Counted from the stretch's first letter, positions 14,965 to 21,790 are shown. The stretch is 25,098 nucleotides of DNA from CAYLLN01 sp036496265 (GCA_036496265.1 DASXLL010000372.1:1-25098), one strand, 5' to 3'. Made by a program: numbers and translations. The notes: generated from the sequence alone by a model not told the origin.

Positions 14965-15014
14965 CTCGCTCTCGCCAACCGCGCTGGTTCCCGCTGCCGG
15001 CTCGCCCTTAGTTC

Positions 15015-16613
15015 CTATGCCGACGCCATGACCCGCCGCGGCACGATTCCGATGACCGGCAACTGTAGCGCCTCGACCAATTCGTCCGCTGAGCGAATGA
15101 GCGGATTCATCCACGTGGCGGCGGCGATGGCAAAAAGTCCGCTTCCGAGTGCGACAAACAGCCCTAAGGCGAGCACGACCGTCCGCCCCGGACCGCTGGC
15201 TGTCGCGACGTAGCTGGCGGGCTGCACGAGGCTAAGACTGCTGATGCGTTCGTCGTCGAGCGTGCGATTGATGCGGGCTTGCTCCAGCCGCTGGGCATAT
15301 TCCTTGTGATTGTTCTCAGCCAGGGCCACTCGCTGCGTCAACTCGTCGATCGCCAGCGACTGGGCGTTCAGCTCCATCATTTGGCCGCGGAGCGTCAACT
15401 GCTGACCGGCCAAGGCCCGATCGGTGGCAGCCAGAGCGTCGGCCTGCGACCGTTCATTCAACAGGGCCAGTTCTAGCGACTGCCGCGAGGGGTTAATCGC
15501 CTCGGTGGCATTCACGTTCTGTCCCGGCTGCTCGTCCAAAATGCTGCGCAGCTCGGCAACTTGCTTGCGAATCGCCGTCAGCCGCGGATGCGAATCCTGC
15601 ATTTTGGTGGACAGCTCTTGTTCCTGCGTTTCGAGATTGTAGAGCGACTGCCGCATGCCGTCGGCGGCGGCGCTGGCGGCGGTGGTTTCTTGAGTGATCA
15701 GCGTAGCCGGCATGTTGGCAATCTGAGCTTCCAACGATTCGATTGTGGCTGCCGTCTTTTTCCGTTCAGCCTCGTTGGCGAGCCGTTTGGAGTCGATATC
15801 GGCGATCGTGTCGTCGAGGTGTTTTCGCCGGCCTTCGATCGTCACGATGCCCAGGCTGTTTTTGGTTTCGCGCAGCTCATCCGCGGCTTTTTCCCACGCC
15901 GCCAGCGATTCTTTTTCCTGGCCGGCGAAAAACGCATACGTGCCCGGCGAGCGATGCACGCGGACGTGCTCTTCTTGATAGACTTCGACGAGCTTGGCCA
16001 CGATCTTCTGCGCCAGTTCCGGCGACTTCGCCTTGCACGACACCGTAATGATATTGCTCTTCCGCGGCGCCGCGATCGTCATATCCTTCGCCAGCTTCCT
16101 CACCGCCACCTGATGCGCCTTTCCAGTCACATAGATCCCTCTCCCTTTGGGAGAGGGTGGCGGCGCAGCCGCCGGGTGAGGGTATTCCCTCTCTCCCCCG
16201 TCTCCTGACTCCTCGGCCTGACCTTGAACTTTGAACTTTGAACTTTGAACTTTCTCTTCCAAGTCCCGAGCCCCGAGCCCCGAGTCCCCGCTTCCCCCCA
16301 GCCCCAACTCCTCCACCACCCGATCCAACACCGCCCGGCTTCTCAAAATCTCGATCAGCGAATTGATTTCGCTCTCCCGCGATTCATACAGCGACACCAT
16401 CTGCCCGCCCGACGCCGTCGGATCAACCTGGTTCTCGCGACCGAACCGCACAAACAACCGCGCCTCCGACACATACGTCCGCGGCATCACCAGCGCGCCC
16501 ACCAGCGCAACCACCGCCAGCGCGACAAACGCCACGACACCCTTCTTTCCATTCCGCCGCACCGCCTCGCGGGCGATGGTATAGGTGTCGAAAATCTGTG
16601 TTCGATTGATCAT
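15015..16613 (-). CDS. Wzz/GumC-type polysaccharide chain-length determinant or co-polymerase, no kinase domain
   Basis: A protein of 532 residues. A Wzz-type N-terminal helix lies at ~24-45, followed by the SEARLFVRFGRE region; periplasmic coiled coils (~220-460) include GNVR-like ENNHKEYAQRLEQARI; a second helix lies at ~478-503. The chain ends shortly after it (LVEALQLPVIGIVPRRVMASA), so the BY-kinase domain of Wzc is absent. It would set polymer length and link polymerisation to export. Residues ~105-160 are an unusual Gly/Ser/Pro-rich insert (KVQSSKFKVQ, YPHPAAAPPPSPKGRG) encoded by heptamer and palindromic repeats; homologues normally pass directly from the Wzz region to AVRKLAKD-like sequence. 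ATG 16613 has a possible promoter at 16646-16674. It is the first gene of the polysaccharide locus in the direction of transcription. Confidence 0.88.
   Translation of the reverse strand: MINRTQIFDTYTIAREAVRRNGKKGVVAFVALAVVALVGALVMPRTYVSEARLFVRFGRENQVDPTASGGQMVSLYESRESEINSLIEILRSRAVLDRVVEELGLGGSGDSGLGARDLEEKVQSSKFKVQGQAEESGDGGEREYPHPAAAPPPSPKGRGIYVTGKAHQVAVRKLAKDMTIAAPRKSNIITVSCKAKSPELAQKIVAKLVEVYQEEHVRVHRSPGTYAFFAGQEKESLAAWEKAADELRETKNSLGIVTIEGRRKHLDDTIADIDSKRLANEAERKKTAATIESLEAQIANMPATLITQETTAASAAADGMRQSLYNLETQEQELSTKMQDSHPRLTAIRKQVAELRSILDEQPGQNVNATEAINPSRQSLELALLNERSQADALAATDRALAGQQLTLRGQMMELNAQSLAIDELTQRVALAENNHKEYAQRLEQARINRTLDDERISSLSLVQPASYVATASGPGRTVVLALGLFVALGSGLFAIAAATWMNPLIRSADELVEALQLPVIGIVPRRVMASA
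16137..16182. repeat. Palindromic element of the CCCTCTCCC/GGGAGAGGG family inside the chain-length gene
   Basis: A perfect 9-bp stem CCCTCTCCC-TTT-GGGAGAGGG (16137-16157), then a second stem GGCGGC-GCA-GCCGCC (16159-16173), then GGGTGAGGG. It is read in frame on the minus strand as YPHPAAAPPPSPKGRG. Confidence 0.85.
16223..16290. repeat. Composite heptanucleotide arrays: 4x YTTGAAC then 4x GYCCCGA
   Basis: CTTGAAC followed by three TTTGAAC (16223-16250), a 12-base spacer, then GTCCCGA, GCCCCGA, GCCCCGA and GTCCCCG (16263-16290). It is inside the chain-length gene. Order, orientation and spacer length match the arrays at 4319-4380. Confidence 0.9.
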
Positions 16614-16645
16614 GATTTTTACTTTTTCAGCTGCAGCAGTGACAC

Positions 16646-16674
16646 GATATAGGGGCGAACGTGAGCCTCAACAA
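16646..16674 (-). promoter_or_regulatory. Candidate sigma70-type promoter for the polysaccharide locus
   Basis: On the minus strand TTGTTG (16674-16669), a 17-base spacer and TATATC (16651-16646), giving a predicted start about 25 bases before ATG 16613. Both hexamers are imperfect (about four of six matches each). Planctomycete promoter rules are poorly known. Confidence 0.3.
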
Positions 16675-16684
16675 AAACTTATCT

Positions 16685-16728
16685 CCCCTCGCCCCGGTAC
16701 TCCGGGGAGAGGGGTCGGGGGTGAGGGG
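16685..16728. repeat. Palindromic element, CCCCTC...GAGGGG variant
   Basis: CCCCTC (16685-16690) pairs with GAGGGG (16709-16714); an inner stem CCCCGG-TACT-CCGGGG sits at 16692-16707. It ends in GGGGGTGAGGGG, the same tail as the 14395 and 16137 elements. Confidence 0.8.
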
Positions 16729-16741
16729 AATTCAGGCGTAT

Positions 16742-16795
16742 CTCGTTCCCAGAGTCCCCCCTCAGAACGCACTACCCCTAAGCTCCTGCCTCATT
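16742..16795. repeat. Double-hairpin element, copy 2
   Basis: It aligns without gaps to 14476-14529, with eleven differences by eye. The first stem is weakened (CGTTC with GAACG) and the second is mostly lost (CCCTAAGCTCCTGCCTC). This copy is intergenic and follows a CCCCTC-type palindrome, in the same order as at 14350-14529. Confidence 0.82.
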
Positions 16796-16957
16796 CTCCT
16801 ACTATCCCCTTTGCGATCTTCGCGCCCTTCGCGGTGAATCCTCCCCGCCAAAAGCGCGCACTTCCTCGCAGTTACTTACGCCGCCGCCACCCACAATCCA
16901 GCGACTCCCCAACCAAAACCGACCCTGCAGCCCTCCACTTGGCAACCTATACCGAAT

Positions 16958-16987
16958 TTGCCGCTCCTAACGCCCCCGGCCTACAAT
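16958..16987 (+). promoter_or_regulatory. Candidate promoter of the DUF1559 pair
   Basis: TTGCCG (16958-16963), an 18-base spacer and TACAAT (16982-16987). The latter matches the -10 consensus at five of six positions. Transcription would begin near 16994, downstream of the in-frame ATG at 16986, which supports ATG 17070 as the real start. Confidence 0.4.
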
Positions 16988-17069
16988 GGCCCTTAGCCGT
17001 CACCTCAACTCATCCGCCCGATCTTCCTTTTTCGGCTCGGCGGCAATTCGCCACCGGTCGCGTGTACTC

Positions 17070-17987
17070 ATGACCTCTACCGCACCGCCCACCGCCCCGC
17101 CGCCATTTCAATTCACGCTGCGGCAAATGTTCTGGGCGACTACAGCGATCTGCGTTGCAGCATCCTCGTTTTACTGGCTTAATTCGGCGCCTGCTCTTAT
17201 TGCAATTGTCCTGTTTGTCGCCACTGCCATCTGGTTTTTTGTTGCTTCGTATCCCCGCTTCCGCCACAGCGAAATCCTGGCAACGTTTGCTCTGGGTGGC
17301 GTCGTACTGTTCTTACTGTTACCAGCACTTCAAGGCATTCGCGACTCTCCTCGCTGGGCCGTTTGCCAATACAACATGCGCAACATTGCCCTCGCGCTTC
17401 AGCAATACGAAAGCAGAAACGGCACGCTGCCGCCCGCTTACATTGCCGACGCCGACGGCAAACCAATGCACAGTTGGCGAGTTCTCTTGCTACCCTACCT
17501 CGAACAGAATGCACTTTACCGGCAATATCGCTTTGACGAACCGTGGGACGGCCCCAATAACTCTCAACTTCACGGCGAGTTAGTTAGGGCCTATTTCTGT
17601 CCATCGGAAACGACCTATAGCCCCGCCACTAACTACGTCGTTGTGACGGGCTCCCAAACAATCTGGCCTGATGCAACGCCGGCCAAATTAGCGGACATCA
17701 CAGACGGTCTCCAAAACACGATTCTCCTCGTCGAAGTCCACAACAGCGGCATTCACTGGATGGAACCGCGCGACCTCGACATCGCCAAAATGCCAATGGC
17801 GATTAACGCACCCAAGGGCGTTTCCATCTCCAGCGTCCACCACCCCGCCGGCTTCGCCAATGTCGTGTTTGCAGACGGCGCGGCCGAGCGAATCCCAAAC
17901 AACGCACCCGCCAAAGCGCTCCGCGCCGCCCTAACGATTTCCGGCGGCGAAAAAGACCGGCTTCCAACAATAAGGAACCGCCGATGA
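17070..17987 (+). CDS. DUF1559 protein with three N-terminal transmembrane helices (paralogue 1)
   Basis: A protein of 305 residues. After PFQFTLRQ come helices at ~20-37, 40-60 and 69-88. The DUF1559 domain follows from ~98: CQYNMRNIALALQQYESRNGTLPPAY, ADGKPMHSWRVLLLPYLEQ, YRFDEPWDGPNN, then LLVEVHNSGIHWMEPRDL and VVFADGAAERIPNN near the end. DUF1559 proteins are hugely expanded in planctomycetes and usually begin with a type IV pilin-like leader; here the leader is replaced by several helices. Function is unknown, though the family is often described as pseudopilin- or transporter-like. ATG 17070 rather than 16986 is chosen because the paralogue starts at the same point relative to PFQFTLRQ. 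It overlaps the next gene by ATGA. Confidence 0.88.
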   Translation: MTSTAPPTAPPPFQFTLRQMFWATTAICVAASSFYWLNSAPALIAIVLFVATAIWFFVASYPRFRHSEILATFALGGVVLFLLLPALQGIRDSPRWAVCQYNMRNIALALQQYESRNGTLPPAYIADADGKPMHSWRVLLLPYLEQNALYRQYRFDEPWDGPNNSQLHGELVRAYFCPSETTYSPATNYVVVTGSQTIWPDATPAKLADITDGLQNTILLVEVHNSGIHWMEPRDLDIAKMPMAINAPKGVSISSVHHPAGFANVVFADGAAERIPNNAPAKALRAALTISGGEKDRLPTIRNRR

Positions 17988-18907
17988 CCCCGACCAATCC
18001 CGCTCCCGCGCGCCCCTTCCAATTCACGCTACGGCAACTTTTATTTTTGGTCACTGTCGTCTCCGTCGCCTTCGCATCGTATTACTGGCTCGGAGAGAAG
18101 GTCGCGACCGTCGTTCTGATCTTGCTGGGGATTTTGAGCGCGTCGGCGGTACTCGCACTTGCCCTTACCGGCAATTTCTACGAGGCGTGTGGGCTCGCGT
18201 TCCTGCTGCTGATTGCTACAGCCGGTTTTTTGCCGACTATTGGAAGCCGAGAAATGTCCCGCAAAGGCTACTGCCAAAATAACTTGCACAACATCACGAT
18301 CGCCCTACAAAACTACCATGACGTTTGCGGCTCCTACCCACCTCCCTTCATCGCCGATGCCAACGGCAAGCCGATGCATAGTTGGCGTGCGCTGATACTG
18401 CCCTTTGTGGAGCAAAACGAGCTTTATGAAAAATACCGCTTCGATGAGCCGTGGGATGGGCCGAACAATCGCAAGCTGCATGATATCCAGCTAAAAATCT
18501 TTCAATGTCCGAGCCAAGAGAATCCACGGCTGAGCACTGAGACAAGCTACGTTGTCGTCATCGGGCCTAAAACGATGTGGCCAGCGGAAAACTCATACGT
18601 CCGAAACGCTGACATCATCGACGGCCTTTCCAACACTCTTCTCCTCGTCGAAGTTGCCGACAGCGGCATCCATTGGATGGAACCCCGCGATCTACACATC
18701 AATCAAATCCCCATGGCGATCAATCCAAGCCGCGGCCAAGGGATTTCCAGCCATCACAAAGGCGGCGCGAATGCAGGCTTCGCGGACGGCAGCGTCCGCT
18801 TCCTCGACGACAACTTTCCCCCAGCCGACCTCCGCGCCGCCCTAACGGCTTTCGGTCGGAAAAAGGAGTTGCCTCCGACTATAAAGCGCCCTCCTTTGGA
18901 AGATTGA
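17984..18907 (+). CDS. DUF1559 protein with three N-terminal transmembrane helices (paralogue 2)
   Basis: A protein of 307 residues, clearly a tandem paralogue of the preceding gene: PFQFTLRQ at 11-18, helices at ~19-36, 40-62 and 68-86, NNLHNITIALQNYHDVCGSYPPPF, ADANGKPMHSWRALILPFVEQ, YRFDEPWDGPNN, SGIHWMEPRDL and AGFADGSVRFLDD. The C-terminal H-x-G-G-x-N-x-x-F-A-D-G pattern typical of DUF1559 is better kept here than in paralogue 1. Coupling by ATGA overlap suggests equal expression, perhaps as a hetero-oligomer in the inner membrane with the globular parts outside; that is inference. Confidence 0.9.
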   Translation: MTPTNPAPARPFQFTLRQLLFLVTVVSVAFASYYWLGEKVATVVLILLGILSASAVLALALTGNFYEACGLAFLLLIATAGFLPTIGSREMSRKGYCQNNLHNITIALQNYHDVCGSYPPPFIADANGKPMHSWRALILPFVEQNELYEKYRFDEPWDGPNNRKLHDIQLKIFQCPSQENPRLSTETSYVVVIGPKTMWPAENSYVRNADIIDGLSNTLLLVEVADSGIHWMEPRDLHINQIPMAINPSRGQGISSHHKGGANAGFADGSVRFLDDNFPPADLRAALTAFGRKKELPPTIKRPPLED

Positions 18908-19169
18908 AAACCAGCTCACGACCCTTGCGGAACAACGCGCACCCCTAGTAGGCCGTCCAACGGATTTGGGCTAGCACCGGTCTCGGCACACAAACCCGAA
19001 GCGTGAGCGAGGGACTCGGCAGCCAAACCGTCCAGATTGTGGCGATCTTCATCCCAAAGTGTTGGATTGACTGACTACTAGCCTGCCTCTTCTTTGCGCT
19101 TTCCCGCAATCTTCGCTTCAATCACCAGAATTTGGTCCGGTTTTTCCCCGAAATCGCAATCTATCTATA

Positions 19170-19185
19170 GGAGGCGCACGCCTCC
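19170..19185. repeat. Palindrome GGAGGC-GCAC-GCCTCC
   Basis: A perfect palindromic arm pair related to the GGGAGGC/GCCTCCC hairpin at 14752-14771. It is followed on the + strand by CAAAAA, so it is not a + strand intrinsic terminator. Confidence 0.7.
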
Positions 19186-19245
19186 CAAAAATCCGCGTCC
19201 ATCCGCGGCTGATACTCCCGCGCTTGCTCCCAAATCTCCGGCACG

Positions 19246-19287
19246 ACCAGTAACCAATGACCGATGACCAATGACCAATGACAACTG
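19246..19287. repeat. Heptanucleotide array, 6 units of ACCAATG type
   Basis: ACCAGTA, ACCAATG, ACCGATG, ACCAATG, ACCAATG and ACAACTG in strict register. The reverse complement CATTGGT recurs at 8660-8689, and the inner core CCA(A/G)T is shared with the GCCAGTN array at 4168-4216. Confidence 0.9.
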
Positions 19288-19477
19288 CCTTCACAATCAT
19301 CGCCGCGCTAAAGTTGAGCGCACGACCCCTTCGGCCCAAATCCCAAACCTCGCCGCCCCCAACAACTTACAACATTCCCTAACCGCCGTCGTAATGAAAA
19401 AACTTCAAAGTTGAGCGCGTGGCCACTCCCTTTTTGACCCCTGAAACTTGAAACTACATTTCTTTTGTGAGCCTTCC

Positions 19478-20611
19478 ATGCCTGCCAAAACCTCTCGACG
19501 GTCTTTGATGAAGCGCGCGGTCGCTGGCGGCTTTGCCTGGGCCATCGGAATCGTCCCCGCCGCCAGCTACGCCGCCCCACAGCCCATGAAAATCACCGGC
19601 CTCAAAGCCTGGCAACCACCAACTCCCGGCTCTCCGCCCGATTGGCGAACCCAACTCGGCCAGATCATCGTCGAAGTCCAAACCGACGCCGGCATCACCG
19701 GCCTCGGCGTCGGCGGCGGAGGTGCCGCTTCGATCCACGTGATCAACACAGTCATGCGCGATCTGCTGATCGGCAAAGACGCCTCGCAAGTCGAGGACCT
19801 CCACCGTGCAATGCATCAGCACACGCTTTTCTACGGCCGCAAGGGCCTCGTCGTGATGGCCACCAGCGGCGTCGATCTCGCCCTCTGGGACATTCGCGGC
19901 AAAGCGGCAGGGCTGCCGGTCGCGAAGCTGCTCAATCCAAACGTCAACTTGGCCGCCGATATTCCGACTTACGGTACTGTGTTCAGCGAAAAAGAAATCG
20001 ACACAGCCCTCGCCATCGGCCACGACTCGCTCAAGGTCCACACCGAAAGCTACGGCCGTAACCCGGACATGAAAAAACTCGTCGCCTTCGTCCAAAGCGT
20101 CCGCGACCGCCTCGGCCCCAAAAAATCACTGATGCTCGACGCCTTTTGCATGTGGGATATCGACACCACCGTCCGCATGGCCGAAGCACTCGCACCGCTG
20201 AACCTCAAGTTCCTCGAAGAGCCGCTGGAGCCCGACGACCTCGACGGCTACGCGGAACTGGTGAAGCGTGTCTCCATTCCCATCGCCGGCGGCGAACACG
20301 AATACACCACCGGCGGCTTCAAAGAACTGATCGATCGCAAGCTCCACGCCGTCCTCCAACCCGACATCAACTGGTGCGGCGGCCTCACCACCGTCGTCGA
20401 AGTCTATCGCCTCGCCAAAGCCGCCAACCTCAAAGTCATCCTCCATCGCGGCTGCGAACCCTTCGCCCTCCACGCCCTCGCCGCCCTCGACCCCCAGCCC
20501 CTCGCCGAATCCCCCCGCACCTGGTTCAACCCATTCCAAGGCACACCACAAATCCAAAAAGGCCTCATCCGCCTAACCGACAAACCCGGCTTCGGGCTTG
20601 AGGTCGCGTAG
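19478..20611 (+). CDS. Tat-exported enolase-superfamily dehydratase (rhamnonate dehydratase-like)
   Basis: A protein of 377 residues. SRRSLMKRAVAGG followed by a hydrophobic stretch and ASYA-AP is a twin-arginine signal peptide, so the enzyme is predicted to be periplasmic. The N-terminal capping domain runs to ~150. The barrel carries metal ligands in LMLDAFCMWD (Asp), KFLEEPLEPDDL (Glu) and IAGGEHE (Glu). QPDINWCGG (Asp) and VILHRG (His) form a likely catalytic Asp-His pair, and EPDDLDGYAEL is close to rhamnonate dehydratases. The family abstracts a proton alpha to a carboxylate of sugar acids. The substrate is uncertain; mandelate racemase/muconate cycloisomerase is the broader label. ATG 19478 is preferred over an upstream TTG (19448). 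Confidence 0.85.
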   Translation: MPAKTSRRSLMKRAVAGGFAWAIGIVPAASYAAPQPMKITGLKAWQPPTPGSPPDWRTQLGQIIVEVQTDAGITGLGVGGGGAASIHVINTVMRDLLIGKDASQVEDLHRAMHQHTLFYGRKGLVVMATSGVDLALWDIRGKAAGLPVAKLLNPNVNLAADIPTYGTVFSEKEIDTALAIGHDSLKVHTESYGRNPDMKKLVAFVQSVRDRLGPKKSLMLDAFCMWDIDTTVRMAEALAPLNLKFLEEPLEPDDLDGYAELVKRVSIPIAGGEHEYTTGGFKELIDRKLHAVLQPDINWCGGLTTVVEVYRLAKAANLKVILHRGCEPFALHALAALDPQPLAESPRTWFNPFQGTPQIQKGLIRLTDKPGFGLEVA

Positions 20612-20622
20612 ATTTTCAATCT

Positions 20623-20648
20623 GCTAGCAGCGAACGATTCGCTCTAGC
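20623..20648. other. Hairpin downstream of the enolase-like gene
   Basis: GCTAG and GCGAA pair with TTCGC and CTAGC around a CGA loop, with a small internal bulge, giving ten base pairs 11 bases after the stop. There is no clear T-run, so a terminator role is uncertain. Confidence 0.4.
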
Positions 20649-20720
20649 TGGCAATGCTGGGCCTCGGCTAATATCCCACCCGCATTCACCGCGCGCCCGC
20701 ATGCGCCTTGAACAAAACAC

Positions 20721-20724
20721 GGAG
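20721..20724 (+). promoter_or_regulatory. Ribosome binding site GGAG of the TIGR03009-like gene
   Basis: GGAG lies 7 bases before ATG 20732, and it selects this start over TTG 20708 because the encoded signal peptide then begins MKSLL. Confidence 0.55.
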
Positions 20725-20731
20725 TTCTCGG

Positions 20732-21790
20732 ATGAAGAGCTTGTTGACCTTCGCAACCCTGTTCATTCTGTTCACCACGGAAAACGTTTTCGCTCAATCG
20801 ACGCCCATCCGGCCATCTTCCGGCAACGCGCCGATCGTGGAACCAGCCGGACCTGCCCCCGTCCCGCGCGTTGCCGGACCACAAGTCGCCGGCCCACAAG
20901 CGCCGATCGCGCCGATTCCGCTGCAGCCAGAGTGGGTAGCGAAAATGACTCCAGCGGAGCAGAAGTGGGTCGATGATGTGCTCCAGTATTGGGAAACCTC
21001 GAGCGAAAAGATCAAGCTCTTCGAGTGCAAATTCGAACGGTGGGACTACGACGGCGGCTTCCTCGGCCCGGATGGCAAGTGGCAAACGAGAACGTATGCC
21101 ACCGGGATCATCAAGTACGGCCAGCCGGACAAGGGGTTGTATAAGGTCGAGAAGCTGATTTTGAACCAGCCCGGAGCGCCGGGGCAGAAGCCGCAGCAGA
21201 TTGAGCAAAACCCGGAACTCGGCGAGCACTGGATTTGCAACGGCAAGGAGATCTGGTCGTTCGAAGCGAACAAGAAGCAGGTGACAATCACGCCACTGCC
21301 GCCGCAGATGCAAGGCAAAGCGATCGCCGACGGGCCGTTGCCCTTCATGTTCGGCGCGAAGGCCGAAACGATCAAGGCTCGCTATTGGGTTCGCAATATC
21401 GAGGGCGGTCCGCAAGGCAAATACTGGTTGGAAGCGGTACCGAAGTCTCGCGAAGACGCTCAGAATTTCAAGCAGGTGCGGATCACGCTTGACCAAGGAG
21501 ATTTTTTGCCCGATTCACTCGAGATTTTCGGGCCGAACTATAATCCGCCGCAAAACGATGCTCGCCAGACCTATCGGTTTGCCGAGCGGAGTAAAACGGA
21601 CGCCGCCAACATCGCGGCCCAAATTGCCAAAGGCCTCGATCCGCTCGGAATTTTCAATCGCGATTTCTTTAACCCACGAATCCCGCTCGGCTGGCAGAAA
21701 GTCGCTCAAGGCGGCCAAGGCAATATCCCCGCTGCACCTTCCCAACAAGCCCGCCCCCCGGCCGCGCCAGTCGGCCCCAAGACGCGGTAG
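20732..21790 (+). CDS. TIGR03009-family planctomycete secreted protein
   Basis: A protein of 352 residues. A signal peptide (MKSLLTFATLFILFTTENVFAQ) is followed by a Pro/Ala/Gly-rich linker (~25-60) with VAGPQVAGPQ. A globular region follows: LQYWETSSEKIKLFECKFERWDYD, GIIKYGQPDKGLYKVEKL, WICNGKEIWSFEANKKQVTITPLPP and LPFMFGAKAETIKARYWVR. This is the pattern of the TIGR03009 planctomycete family, whose fold resembles LolA-type lipid carriers (beta-sheet saddle). The function is not established. A Pro/Gln-rich tail ends the protein. Its stop TAG (21788-21790) directly abuts the stop of the convergent beta-helix gene. Confidence 0.83.
   Translation: MKSLLTFATLFILFTTENVFAQSTPIRPSSGNAPIVEPAGPAPVPRVAGPQVAGPQAPIAPIPLQPEWVAKMTPAEQKWVDDVLQYWETSSEKIKLFECKFERWDYDGGFLGPDGKWQTRTYATGIIKYGQPDKGLYKVEKLILNQPGAPGQKPQQIEQNPELGEHWICNGKEIWSFEANKKQVTITPLPPQMQGKAIADGPLPFMFGAKAETIKARYWVRNIEGGPQGKYWLEAVPKSREDAQNFKQVRITLDQGDFLPDSLEIFGPNYNPPQNDARQTYRFAERSKTDAANIAAQIAKGLDPLGIFNRDFFNPRIPLGWQKVAQGGQGNIPAAPSQQARPPAAPVGPKTR

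Larger units (their letters stand above)
14559..15014. other. 456-bp gap without a gene, dense in palindromes
   Basis: The gap lies between the chain-length gene and the deacetylase, both on the minus strand. I see no convincing ORF or tRNA. It holds a heptamer array (14701-14728), three small perfect hairpins (14752-14771, 14828-14848, 14870-14887) and a large inverted repeat (14895-14964). The hairpins may separate expression of the first gene from the rest of the locus; this is inference. Confidence 0.7.
16614..17069. other. 456-bp divergent intergenic region
   Basis: It separates the minus-strand polysaccharide locus from the plus-strand DUF1559 pair. It contains candidate promoters for both directions, a palindromic element (16685-16728) and a double-hairpin element (16742-16795). 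The stretch around 16798-16850 includes TTCGCGCCCTTCGCGGTGAA, which looks like another dispersed repeat. A 162-codon frame crosses it but is only translated repeat. Confidence 0.7.
18908..19477. other. 570-bp gap without a gene, a mosaic of short repeats
   Basis: No ORF with sensible composition is present. Recognisable pieces are ACAAACCCGAAGCGTGAGCG (from 18990), a palindrome at 19170-19185, ATCCGCGTCCATCCGCGG (19191-19208), a heptamer array at 19246-19287, and AAAGTTGAGCGC twice (near 19310 and 19406). TGAAACT in tandem is at 19442-19455. It probably holds the promoter of the enolase-like gene, which I cannot pinpoint. Confidence 0.65.

Noticed and set aside
14744..15031. Plus-strand open frame of 95 codons in the palindrome-rich gap
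   Set aside because: It is composed of the hairpin repeats themselves, with no SD and no domain-like composition.
16585..17073. Plus-strand open frame of 162 codons across the divergent region
   Set aside because: Its sequence is translated repeat (PRPGTPGRGVGGEGN and similar) and it overlaps the start of the chain-length gene antisense.
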